Source: an uncultured Eubacteriales bacterium
GTDB taxonomy: Bacteria > Bacillota > Clostridia > Monoglobales > Monoglobaceae
Direction: 5' to 3'
DNA: 28,364 bases
NCBI GenBank assembly: GCA_900545865.1
Contig: URAN01000034.1
Coordinates: 1-28,364 of the forward strand
The notes beneath the pieces are model-generated. The model did not search any database, was not told the DNA's origin, and saw nothing but the letters and a program-made list of their open reading frames with translations. Both the position numbers and the translations under genes were made by a program. Below, piece by piece: positions 16,211-24,199 of the stretch; positions within the stretch are counted from its first letter, which is position 1, and the number at the start of each line of letters is the position of its first letter.

Positions 16211-18643
16211 ATGAAAAAATTCAAAAAAATATCATTATTGTGTGCAACACTCGGAATAGTGTTTGCGACGGCAACGACTGCTTTTGCCGACGACGGCAAG
16301 GAAATAAAAAAGTTTTATAACTTTAACGATTATATCGCCGATGTCGGCTCGGATATTATGCCCGATGAAAATTGGGACTATCTTGTCGGAAAATATAACC
16401 AATTCGGCTCTGCATATGCGGACGAAGAACATCAAAGAGTGTTAAAAGCTAATAATATTTCGGAACCGAACTTTTATTTCGGACAGTCGATAAATACGGG
16501 AAATCTGCATATCAGCTTTGATGCAAAAGCATTGAGTCCATCACAAAGATTTATGTCAATATGGTATCATCAGCGAAATTGGGGAACGGCAACCTTTCCT
16601 CGAAGAACCGAAACGAATTCACCGGGTTACAGTATGCTGCTGAGAATCAATGCGGAACAGAATGTATTCAGTTGGTATCAAAAACCGGGCAAGAACACAA
16701 CGAGTATGCTCGGATGGGACACGATGAAAAGTGATGAAAGCTTTGATTTTACACAGTGGCACAGATTCGATATTATAACAAACGGACTATCGGGCGATGA
16801 TTGCTATGCGGATATATATTTAGACGGTGAAAAAATGAATGAAACGCCGATATATTTCGGTGCGTCAGAGGGTTTTCATACATTTGGGTTAAGACTTGAA
16901 CCGGGAACAGGATCAAATCCTATGGGCGCATATTTTGATAATGTGAGAGTCCACAGATTCAGCGGCGAAGAAAGCCTTGAGATGAATATCACAAGCGATG
17001 AGCGTGTTGGCTTAAATGACGGAAAGTTAAAAATTCATTTATCCGACTTTGTTGATACCGGGATGCTGACAAAAGATAATATCGATATACGCCAAAAGGG
17101 CGGCGGAAGCATATCGAATTTTTCGATAACGCCGGATGCAAACGGCGGCGGTTTTGATGTCAATTTCAGCGGTGCGATAGAACCGGGAAGATATGAAATA
17201 AGGCTTTCAAACAATGTTCGGGGCAAGCTCACAGGTGCGGTGTCGGGTGACGCATTGACGTTTAAAACCGACTTTAAAACGGTAAATGTAGACGGCAGCA
17301 TATATGATAATGACTTTAACGATTATACATCAACGGACGGAACACCGCCGAGCGGTTTTTCGGTGTCGGGTGAAAAGTCATACGCCAAAAGCGTTGAGGG
17401 CAAAAACGGCGGCAACGATAGGGCATTCGGATTGAAATCCGATGAAAACGGAAGAACCGTTCAGAGATATATGACTAAATTTAACGCAGATATACGTCCC
17501 GATTCCGACGGAAATATCAGCTTTGACTTTACTGTTCCGACTGCGGATAAGGGCGAAGTGAGGTTTTATCTTTCAACGCCGAACGACCCCGAAAAAAACG
17601 CTCCGAACGCTTTGTTCAAGGTTGATTCAACAGGAAATGTCTATATTGCCGATTCGGAAACGGCAAACCCGTCCAAAAAGCTTGACGGCATAAGGCTTGC
17701 GGCAAACGAGTGGCATAATGCCAACGCTAAAATAAGAACCGACGGAAAAAACGGTGAAAGTATAGAGCTTATATTCGACAACTCATCGGAGTATAAAGTT
17801 AGCTATACCGCGCCGTATTTCAGTGATAAAACGGTTGACGGAACAGGTATGGGATTTGTACCCAGAGAAGGGTTTGCGGCGGCTGTTGATAATATTTCGG
17901 TAAGGACCAATATGAACGTTGCGTGTCCTGAGGTAATAAGCATAAAGCTGTTTGACAATCTCGGCAGAGAGCTTAAAACCGAGGGAAAAATAACGGCAAT
18001 GACATCATATGCGGAAATAAAGTTTAACACCGTTGTAACCGATGATACACAAGAGCTTAAAAACCACATTATTCTAAACGAAAACACTTGGACAAAGGAC
18101 TATGACTGTTCGGTTGTGACAAGTGAGGACGGAAGAAGTTCGACCGTTGTTTGCGGCTTTCCGCAAATGCTCGAAGAAATGTCAAACTATAAACTTGTTG
18201 TTAATGCGGGGATTCCGTCGAGGCTTTCGGACAGCGTTAAATCCGTTTTGACAGATGAGCTTAATTTTATAACCGACAGAACAAAGGCGTTGTCAATCAG
18301 CGGTTTTGACCCTGACGGAAATGCAACGAGTGAGCTTACCTTTACAAAGAACGATTCCTCGGCGGCGGATCTTTTATACGGTGCGGCTCAATATGAATAT
18401 AAAAAGTGTATGGTTGACGGAGTCGAAACCGATGTGCCGATTATGAAAGATTTTAAATTCAAGCGTATTGTCATCGATAAAGATTTTATCGGTTCGATAA
18501 CAGAGAGTGTTGATTTGCCGATTACCGGCGGTAACGGCGAAACAGGCGAAGAAACAAGCCCAAAGGTTGAGAACAAATACTATCTTTGGAAGTATCCGTC
18601 CATGCATAAGGTTTTGTTAGACAGCGAAAACGTTTTGCAATAA
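16211..18643 (+). CDS. Exported LamG/Ig-like multi-domain protein, no catalytic domain seen
   Basis: The GTG at 16199 lies inside the ribosome binding site (AGAGGTG at 16195-16201), so the ATG at 16211 is the start (810 residues). The signal peptide ends near AFA-DDG (27). Two LamG-like sandwich domains (about 30-255, opening FYNFNDY, and about 360-575, opening DNDFNDYTS) alternate with Ig-like domains (about 258-350 and 580-690). The C-terminal region (about 693-810) ends in YYLWKYPSMHKVLLDSENVLQ-type sequence and matches the end modules of the proteins at 9322 and 18856. No glycosidase signature is visible, so glycan binding at the surface is the simplest inference. The last codons are almost repeated 156 bases downstream, across a palindromic segment. 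Confidence 0.82.
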   Translation: MKKFKKISLLCATLGIVFATATTAFADDGKEIKKFYNFNDYIADVGSDIMPDENWDYLVGKYNQFGSAYADEEHQRVLKANNISEPNFYFGQSINTGNLHISFDAKALSPSQRFMSIWYHQRNWGTATFPRRTETNSPGYSMLLRINAEQNVFSWYQKPGKNTTSMLGWDTMKSDESFDFTQWHRFDIITNGLSGDDCYADIYLDGEKMNETPIYFGASEGFHTFGLRLEPGTGSNPMGAYFDNVRVHRFSGEESLEMNITSDERVGLNDGKLKIHLSDFVDTGMLTKDNIDIRQKGGGSISNFSITPDANGGGFDVNFSGAIEPGRYEIRLSNNVRGKLTGAVSGDALTFKTDFKTVNVDGSIYDNDFNDYTSTDGTPPSGFSVSGEKSYAKSVEGKNGGNDRAFGLKSDENGRTVQRYMTKFNADIRPDSDGNISFDFTVPTADKGEVRFYLSTPNDPEKNAPNALFKVDSTGNVYIADSETANPSKKLDGIRLAANEWHNANAKIRTDGKNGESIELIFDNSSEYKVSYTAPYFSDKTVDGTGMGFVPREGFAAAVDNISVRTNMNVACPEVISIKLFDNLGRELKTEGKITAMTSYAEIKFNTVVTDDTQELKNHIILNENTWTKDYDCSVVTSEDGRSSTVVCGFPQMLEEMSNYKLVVNAGIPSRLSDSVKSVLTDELNFITDRTKALSISGFDPDGNATSELTFTKNDSSAADLLYGAAQYEYKKCMVDGVETDVPIMKDFKFKRIVIDKDFIGSITESVDLPITGGNGETGEETSPKVENKYYLWKYPSMHKVLLDSENVLQ
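18629..18643 (+). repeat. Direct repeat copy 1 (3' end of the 16211 gene)
   Basis: AACGTTTTGCAATAA, the last four codons and stop of the LamG gene, recurs exactly at 18785-18799. With mismatches the similarity extends about 15 bases further upstream in each copy. The two copies flank the palindromic segment. Confidence 0.7.
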
Positions 18644-18654
18644 TGATAAGTATA

Positions 18655-18779
18655 TAGACAAACTTGGTTTTATAATGCTTGCGGCAAGATATTGTTACAT
18701 TGCCGTCCGGAGCGGCAGACGGAACCGGGCGAAGGGCGGTCAATTCAAAACAATATCTTGCTGAAAATAGCTTTGTCTA
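18655..18779. repeat. Palindromic, MITE-like or structured-RNA segment
   Basis: The segment is bounded by TAGACAAA (18655-18662) and TTTGTCTA (18772-18779). Inside, GCAAGATATTGTT (18684-18696) pairs perfectly with AACAATATCTTGC (18749-18761). The centre is GC-rich with CCGTC/GACGG pairing (18703-18707 with 18718-18722). Read as TA + inverted repeat + TA, it resembles a small non-autonomous element with TA target duplication, as in the Tc1/IS630 class. Read as RNA, it makes a long cruciform between two operon genes. It encodes no credible protein. Confidence 0.55.
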
Positions 18780-18784
18780 CAGAG

Positions 18785-18799
18785 AACGTTTTGCAATAA
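18785..18799 (+). repeat. Direct repeat copy 2
   Basis: This is the second exact copy of AACGTTTTGCAATAA, 156 bases after the first. It would again read ENVLQ-stop in the equivalent frame, so it looks like a duplicated gene end left behind by insertion or duplication of the intervening segment. Its TTGCAA (18791-18796) could also act as a -35-like box in the AT-rich region before the next gene, but no well-spaced -10 is seen. Confidence 0.65.
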
Positions 18800-18855
18800 A
18801 AATGTGAAAAAATAAAATTATAAATTAAATATATTTAAAAAGGAGGATGACAAAA

Positions 18856-21800
18856 ATGAAAATGACACAAAAATTAAAAAAAGTATTGGCGCTGACAATC
18901 GGCGCCTCAATGGCGGTATCACTTTGTACAGGTTTGTCCGTATCCGCACAGCCTTTCAGTCAGCCCGACGTAATCAACCAATTTGATACGATGCAGGGAT
19001 ATTCAAAGGCTTTGAACCAACTTACAGATCTGCCGGCTCTGTTGGTTACACAGAGATATGAAAGTCAGGCATACGCAACGGCGAGCGTAACAGCCAATGA
19101 CGGCGATACTTATATGAAAATTGTCAAAGACACCGCTTTGAATTTGAACGGAGCATCTTTGACATGGGTGTTTGACGAGGTAATACGAAAAGGAATTATT
19201 ACCATGAGCTTTGATATAAAGTATCCGTGGAACCCAGAGGCGAACGATAAAAATCCGTATTTTTATATTGAACGTATACCTAACCTCGTAAACGATAATC
19301 CGACAGACTGGTTCAAAGAAAATGATGAGAACGGCAATCCCGAATATGATTATGATCACCGCTCTTTTATGTCGATAAACGAAAGCGGCGTATCTGACGG
19401 AATAATAAATTCGGGTACAAGCGACTCCGACAGCGTAAACGTGAGCGAACTCGGTAATAAATGGAATAAAGTCACTATAGAATATAATGCCGAAACAGGC
19501 AGGTCGGTTTTGTATCTGAACGGACAAAAAATCAGCGAGCGCAGCAACTCGAATGACGGTACAAAACGTATCAATATAATCACATCAGGCAGAGGCAATG
19601 CTGTTGATAACGAAATACTGATTGACAATATTTATATTCGTCACAGCCAAAGCGAGATCGGCGAAATTCCGGCAAAAGCGGATTATGCGAAGAACGGCGT
19701 TAAGCAAAACGGCGGTGTTGTTAAAATGGCATTTGCGGAAACACTCAAAGCCTTTGGTGACGAAAGCGAATATTTTCCGACTGATTTTGTGCTTAAAGAC
19801 TCAAACGGCGGCGTGATCGAAAACGGAATAACGAATGTAGAACAGGATTCGGATAAACCCGAAATCAAATTTACCCTCGGTAATTTATCAAAAGGTTCAT
19901 ATACGATAGGTCTTTCTGAAGCTGCAAAATCCGGAACAGATCAATATAAAGGAGCACTGAGCGGAAAATTCCCCGGAGAGATAATTTTTTCAACGGAGGG
20001 TAACGCACAAAACCAACAAGATGCAAGACGATATTATGTTAATGAAAATTTTGAAGGCTATAACGGCGGCATGGCAAACGGAATGGTGAGCAATCTTTTT
20101 GGGTATTCAAATGCGGCAAATATGACAAAGGTGACCGAAACGGATTCTCAACATAAAAACAACTTGGCAATCAACGCAACGGATAGGATGATATGGAAGT
20201 TTGATGAAAACATAAAGGGCGGAGTGTTTAACATTGAATTTGATGTAAAATCAAACGGCAAGAACTGGGGAATAAATCTTATAAAAGCACGTGATTTTTT
20301 GACCCAAAACTATGTACCGGGTGATTATTGGGAAACATTAAAACCGGGTAATAAGTCCGGTGCGACTGCCGCAGACATACAAGAGCCGACACAAAGTAAG
20401 GATTTAGCACAGTATAATTATTATAATAAAAAACTCAACGAAGCTCAAAATGCGGCAACTGAAGCGGGACAGACATTTGATAAAGATGCATGGCTTGTCG
20501 ATAATTGGGTAAATGACTGGAGAACATATCGTGTTTCAGATGAGCAAGAGGCGGTAAATTCCAGATATGAAAGCCGACGGATAAGCTTGATAAGAAGTTT
20601 TATTCTCGGAACAACAAATGCTGCGAGTGAATATTCATACAGTGAAGCACGAAATCAATGGTCAACCTATGGAGCGAAAAAGATTAAAGATATAGACTCG
20701 GAGTTCCCGACTGCAACCTCGGATTGGACGCATATAAAGGTCAAGATTGACACCGAGGCGGCGAAGTATTATTTGACCGTTGGTGATAAGACGGTTGAGC
20801 TTCCGTATAGCCCGTACAATTTTAACACGGCGGGTTCAACGGATGCTGAGGATATTCCGGGGTATGCAACATCGTACGATATAAATACCGGTAAGCTTAA
20901 AGTTACACCCGGATTCGGCGGCATCGGACTTTATGCGGAAGCAGCCAAAGATACACCGGTACAGTTTGATAATGTACAGGTATATACCGAAGACAGTTAT
21001 AATTCGTATTCCACTTTCGATAATGCGGCGAGAGGAACATTAGCCGTAAGCGCTCAAAGCGGCTCATCGGGGGTTGATATGCCCGATTGGTTTTTTCCGG
21101 AGAGTTTGAACAATTCTTATATAAAATGGAATTCAAACGGTGTGACGTTGGTATATGGTGACGGCAGAAATAAAACCGAGAATTCTTCGGATAAGTCATT
21201 GATGATTAACTGCCCAAAGACCGGTGCCGGTTCTCTGCTGCATATGCTTAACGTTCCGATTAAATCCGGCAGAGAGTTTAATATTGAGTTTGACTATAAG
21301 TGCGATCAGGAACAGTCAATTATGCTTGGATTGGTTGAGGGCGGAAATATTCTTCCGTATTCTTTTAATCAATGGAATAAATTAGACGGACAAGATTTGT
21401 CGGGCAAAACAGAAGATACTAAAACATCAAGCGGCGCGTGGGATGATTCCAACAAATATACAAGCAGGGTTATACTTTATAATCGCGGAGAGAATGACAG
21501 TGCGCAAGTCGGCGATCGATTTAGATTCAGAAACGGAACAAACGGATACCTTGAGCTTGGTGCCGCCGGTATGCAAGATGCGGTATCAAAAGACGATGAA
21601 ACAAAGACGATTGGCTATACAAAAGGTCAGTGGCATCATATAAAGCTTAATGTTAAGCCGAACGGAAACGTCCTGCAAGAAACATTGACCGTTAAATATG
21701 AAGACGGAACATCAGTAACGTCACAGGCGTATAACACAAACCTTGCATCGGTCAATGATATTGCGGCTTTGCTATTCAGATTTAATAATGCCGGAAAGTA

Positions 21801-22632
21801 TGTTACCGCAAACAATGCACAGCACCTTATAGACAACCTCGCCGTTTATGAAGTTGGCGATGTCAATAACACATATCTGACAAACGTATCCGCAATCGAC
21901 GCCGACGGAACGGAAAGCGTTATTAATGATGACTGCAGGGCAACGACAAAACAGCTTAAGCTTAACTTCTCGGGCAAGCTTGCAAGCACAAACGGTATCA
22001 GTATCGGAACGGCAGGCGAAACCGCATTAACGCCGGAATACACCCTGTCAAATGATAAAACGTCTGTATTGGTATCATTTAACAGAGCCTTGCTTCCGGG
22101 TGAAAAAATCAATATTGCTATCGGTTCCGATCTTGATACAGAAAGAGAGTCGTATCTGCAAAAAGCCGAGCCGTACAGCGCACAAATAACCGTTACGGCG
22201 GCAGAGGGAGAGCTTAAGCTTGCCGAAGCAAGACTTTATAAGTGGGTCAATTCGAGAACATATCTTTCACAATACGGAAACGTAACAACAACGGCGGGAT
22301 ATTATCCGATGGGTGCAGAGGTTCTCAACGATGTAACATCAGAGGATAAATTTAAGCTTGTCGTAAAAGGAACGAATTTCTCAGGCTCGGAGTATGAGGC
22401 TTGCATTATGCAATGCGTATATGACAGCAGCAATCGTTTGATTGATATTAATATCATCCCGAAAAAGATAAACCAAGGTGTGTTTGATATGTCACAGGAA
22501 GATATTTCGTGCGCAAAAGAGAATGCAGCCAAGATAAAATTCTATGTATGGCGTGACAATACACTCATTCCCGTTGCGAACTATCTTGATTATGACGTGA
22601 CGACAACGGCGGCGGAACAGCCGACAGAGTAA
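18856..22632 (+). CDS. Very large exported LamG/Ig-like protein
   Basis: The ATG at 18847 touches the AGGAGG box (18841-18846), so translation should begin at the ATG at 18856, 9 bases away (1258 residues). The signal peptide ends near SVSA-QPF (31). There are three LamG-like sandwich domains: about 32-250 (ends DNIYIRHS), about 390-715 (NENFEGYNGG to FDNVQVYTED) and about 715-1000 (STFDNAARG to IDNLAVYEVGD). Ig-like domains lie at about 255-385 and 1005-1115. The C-terminal module (about 1118-1248: ARLYKWVNS, IMQCVYDSSNRLI, KIKFYVWRDNTLIPVANYL) is shared with the 16211 and 9322 proteins. No SLH, LPXTG or catalytic motif is visible. The protein is probably a surface glycan binder; it shares its layout with the 16211 product and is probably its paralogue. 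Confidence 0.83.
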   Translation: MKMTQKLKKVLALTIGASMAVSLCTGLSVSAQPFSQPDVINQFDTMQGYSKALNQLTDLPALLVTQRYESQAYATASVTANDGDTYMKIVKDTALNLNGASLTWVFDEVIRKGIITMSFDIKYPWNPEANDKNPYFYIERIPNLVNDNPTDWFKENDENGNPEYDYDHRSFMSINESGVSDGIINSGTSDSDSVNVSELGNKWNKVTIEYNAETGRSVLYLNGQKISERSNSNDGTKRINIITSGRGNAVDNEILIDNIYIRHSQSEIGEIPAKADYAKNGVKQNGGVVKMAFAETLKAFGDESEYFPTDFVLKDSNGGVIENGITNVEQDSDKPEIKFTLGNLSKGSYTIGLSEAAKSGTDQYKGALSGKFPGEIIFSTEGNAQNQQDARRYYVNENFEGYNGGMANGMVSNLFGYSNAANMTKVTETDSQHKNNLAINATDRMIWKFDENIKGGVFNIEFDVKSNGKNWGINLIKARDFLTQNYVPGDYWETLKPGNKSGATAADIQEPTQSKDLAQYNYYNKKLNEAQNAATEAGQTFDKDAWLVDNWVNDWRTYRVSDEQEAVNSRYESRRISLIRSFILGTTNAASEYSYSEARNQWSTYGAKKIKDIDSEFPTATSDWTHIKVKIDTEAAKYYLTVGDKTVELPYSPYNFNTAGSTDAEDIPGYATSYDINTGKLKVTPGFGGIGLYAEAAKDTPVQFDNVQVYTEDSYNSYSTFDNAARGTLAVSAQSGSSGVDMPDWFFPESLNNSYIKWNSNGVTLVYGDGRNKTENSSDKSLMINCPKTGAGSLLHMLNVPIKSGREFNIEFDYKCDQEQSIMLGLVEGGNILPYSFNQWNKLDGQDLSGKTEDTKTSSGAWDDSNKYTSRVILYNRGENDSAQVGDRFRFRNGTNGYLELGAAGMQDAVSKDDETKTIGYTKGQWHHIKLNVKPNGNVLQETLTVKYEDGTSVTSQAYNTNLASVNDIAALLFRFNNAGKYVTANNAQHLIDNLAVYEVGDVNNTYLTNVSAIDADGTESVINDDCRATTKQLKLNFSGKLASTNGISIGTAGETALTPEYTLSNDKTSVLVSFNRALLPGEKINIAIGSDLDTERESYLQKAEPYSAQITVTAAEGELKLAEARLYKWVNSRTYLSQYGNVTTTAGYYPMGAEVLNDVTSEDKFKLVVKGTNFSGSEYEACIMQCVYDSSNRLIDINIIPKKINQGVFDMSQEDISCAKENAAKIKFYVWRDNTLIPVANYLDYDVTTTAAEQPTE

Positions 22633-22642
22633 TTTTTTAATC

Positions 22643-22667
22643 CACGGGGCGGTATATCCGCCCCGTG
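22643..22667 (+). other. Strong intergenic hairpin without a U-tract
   Basis: CACGGGGCGG (22643-22652) pairs perfectly with CCGCCCCGTG (22658-22667) around a 5-base loop, 10 bases after the stop of the large LamG gene. No T-run follows on either strand, so it is not a typical intrinsic terminator. It may protect the upstream mRNA 3' end or reduce readthrough into the GH39-like gene. Confidence 0.6.
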
Positions 22668-22705
22668 AGGAACATGAAATTTCAATTAATTAGGAGTATG
22701 ACAGT

Positions 22706-24109
22706 ATGAACATTAACATTGATTTTACAAAAACAACAGGAAACAAAATCAAGCCGATGCACGCAATAAACGGCGGCGCTGTCGGTGATTATGACGTTTC
22801 GGAAAACAGTGCGGATATAATAAGAGAGCTGAATATTCCGTATGCACGAAATCACGATGTTGCATATCCGTTCGGCCAGGGTGTGTTTGTCGATGTGCAT
22901 TGTATTTTCAGAAACTTTGATGCGGACGAGAACGACCCCGATTCATATGATTTTTATTACACCGATATTTATGTTAAAGAAACGATTGAAGCAGGGGCAA
23001 AAATTTATTATCGTCTCGGTGAATCGATTGATCACGGAAAGAAGAAAAACTATGTTCATCCGCCAAAGGATTTTGCGAAATGGGCGAGAATATGCGAGCA
23101 CATCATACGGCACTATAACGAAGGCTGGGCAGACGGATTTGAGTTCGGCATAGAATACTGGGAAATATGGAACGAGCCGGAGGGTGTTCCGGCAAGCAAT
23201 TACACGCCGATGTGGACGGGAACAAAGGAACAGTTTTTTGAGTTTTACAAGACAGCGGCAAATCATTTGAAAAACTGTTTCGGAAATTCGATAAAAATCG
23301 GCGGCTATGCGGCGATTTCGATTTCGGGATTGGCTAAAGAAACGGAAGATGAGAGAGAATACTGGCCGGGAAACCTGCGTTCGGGTACTTTGTATTACGC
23401 CGAGTATATTCGTGATTTTCTTGAATATATTTCATCGGAGGAAAACAGAGCGCCGCTTGACTTTTTTGCGTTTCACAAGTACAACAACAGTATAACATCA
23501 TTGGAGGAGTTTAAATATTCGGTGACGGCGCTGAGAAAAACTCTTGATAAATACGGATTTTCGGATACGGAACTTGTGTGTGATGAATGGAATCATCTCA
23601 CGCCCGGTAACCTCGACAAAACCAAGGGGATAACCTCCGCTGTAGGGGTTGCGGCACAAATGTGCGAGGCACAATTCCTGCCTGTTGATATGATGATGTA
23701 TTATATGCTCAGGGGTTCGTCTTCGTATAACGGAATTTCAACGAATATGAACGGTTATGTAAAAAAAGAAAAGGCATATTATGCGTTAAAGGCGTTCGGT
23801 AAATTATATAAAATGGAAAACGAGATTGAATGCGGTGACGGCTCGGATTTTATAAAAATTTTGGCGGCGAGAGGAAAAAAAGAGTGCGGTATGCTGATTG
23901 CCAATATGGGCGTTGCGCAAAACTGTGTTTTAAATTATAAATTCGGTGATGATCCGCTTAAATCGATCTCGGTTTTTGTGACGGATAAAGAGCGTGACGA
24001 GGAGCTTGTTTTAAAACTTTCGTTTAAACGCAGTAATTCAAAAGCTTTGTTTGTCATTCCCGAGAATTCAATTGTATATATTGAGTTTGAGCTGTTTGAC
24101 GAAGAATAA
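22706..24109 (+). CDS. GH39-like glycosidase (beta-xylosidase type), cytoplasmic
   Basis: The 467-residue enzyme has the GH39 style of a clan GH-A barrel followed by a small beta domain. It opens with a short beta strand and the HAINGGAVGDYDVSENSADI segment. Y151-W152-E153-I154-W155-N156-E157 carries the acid/base E157, and E294 in LVCDEWNHL is the expected nucleophile. GH39 members are mostly beta-xylosidases, with some alpha-iduronidases and other exo-enzymes, so substrate cannot be fixed. There is no signal peptide. TAGGAG at 22691-22696 sets the ATG at 22706. Like GH38 at the front of the locus, it should act on imported oligosaccharides. It follows the LamG gene by 73 bases containing a hairpin. 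Confidence 0.87.
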   Translation: MNINIDFTKTTGNKIKPMHAINGGAVGDYDVSENSADIIRELNIPYARNHDVAYPFGQGVFVDVHCIFRNFDADENDPDSYDFYYTDIYVKETIEAGAKIYYRLGESIDHGKKKNYVHPPKDFAKWARICEHIIRHYNEGWADGFEFGIEYWEIWNEPEGVPASNYTPMWTGTKEQFFEFYKTAANHLKNCFGNSIKIGGYAAISISGLAKETEDEREYWPGNLRSGTLYYAEYIRDFLEYISSEENRAPLDFFAFHKYNNSITSLEEFKYSVTALRKTLDKYGFSDTELVCDEWNHLTPGNLDKTKGITSAVGVAAQMCEAQFLPVDMMMYYMLRGSSSYNGISTNMNGYVKKEKAYYALKAFGKLYKMENEIECGDGSDFIKILAARGKKECGMLIANMGVAQNCVLNYKFGDDPLKSISVFVTDKERDEELVLKLSFKRSNSKALFVIPENSIVYIEFELFDEE

Positions 24110-24125
24110 TACAAAAACAAAAAAT

Positions 24126-24171
24126 CGACCGAAACAACGTATATTGATTGTTTCATACGTTGTTTCGGTCG
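24126..24171 (-). terminator. Strong terminator oriented against the operon
   Basis: A perfect 17-base inverted repeat (24126-24142 with 24155-24171; CGACCGAAACAACGTAT and its complement) encloses a 12-base loop. On the minus strand it is followed directly by TTTTTTGTTTTTG, a textbook intrinsic terminator. On the plus strand it is preceded by that A-rich run and not followed by Ts. It could therefore block antisense transcription coming from the right flank, or partially attenuate the plus-strand message before the nucleoside hydrolase. Confidence 0.65.
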
Positions 24172-24199
24172 TGGCTAAATAATGAAACGGGGAAGAAAT

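Noticed and set aside
19003..19527. 174-codon minus-strand frame opposite the large LamG gene
   Set aside because: Mirror of a real coding frame. Its hydrophobic Ile/Tyr/Val runs come from complement codons and it has no ribosome binding site.
24126..24171. Ordinary plus-strand terminator after the GH39-like gene
   Set aside because: The T-run is on the minus-strand side only. On the plus strand the stem is followed by mixed sequence and then the next gene.
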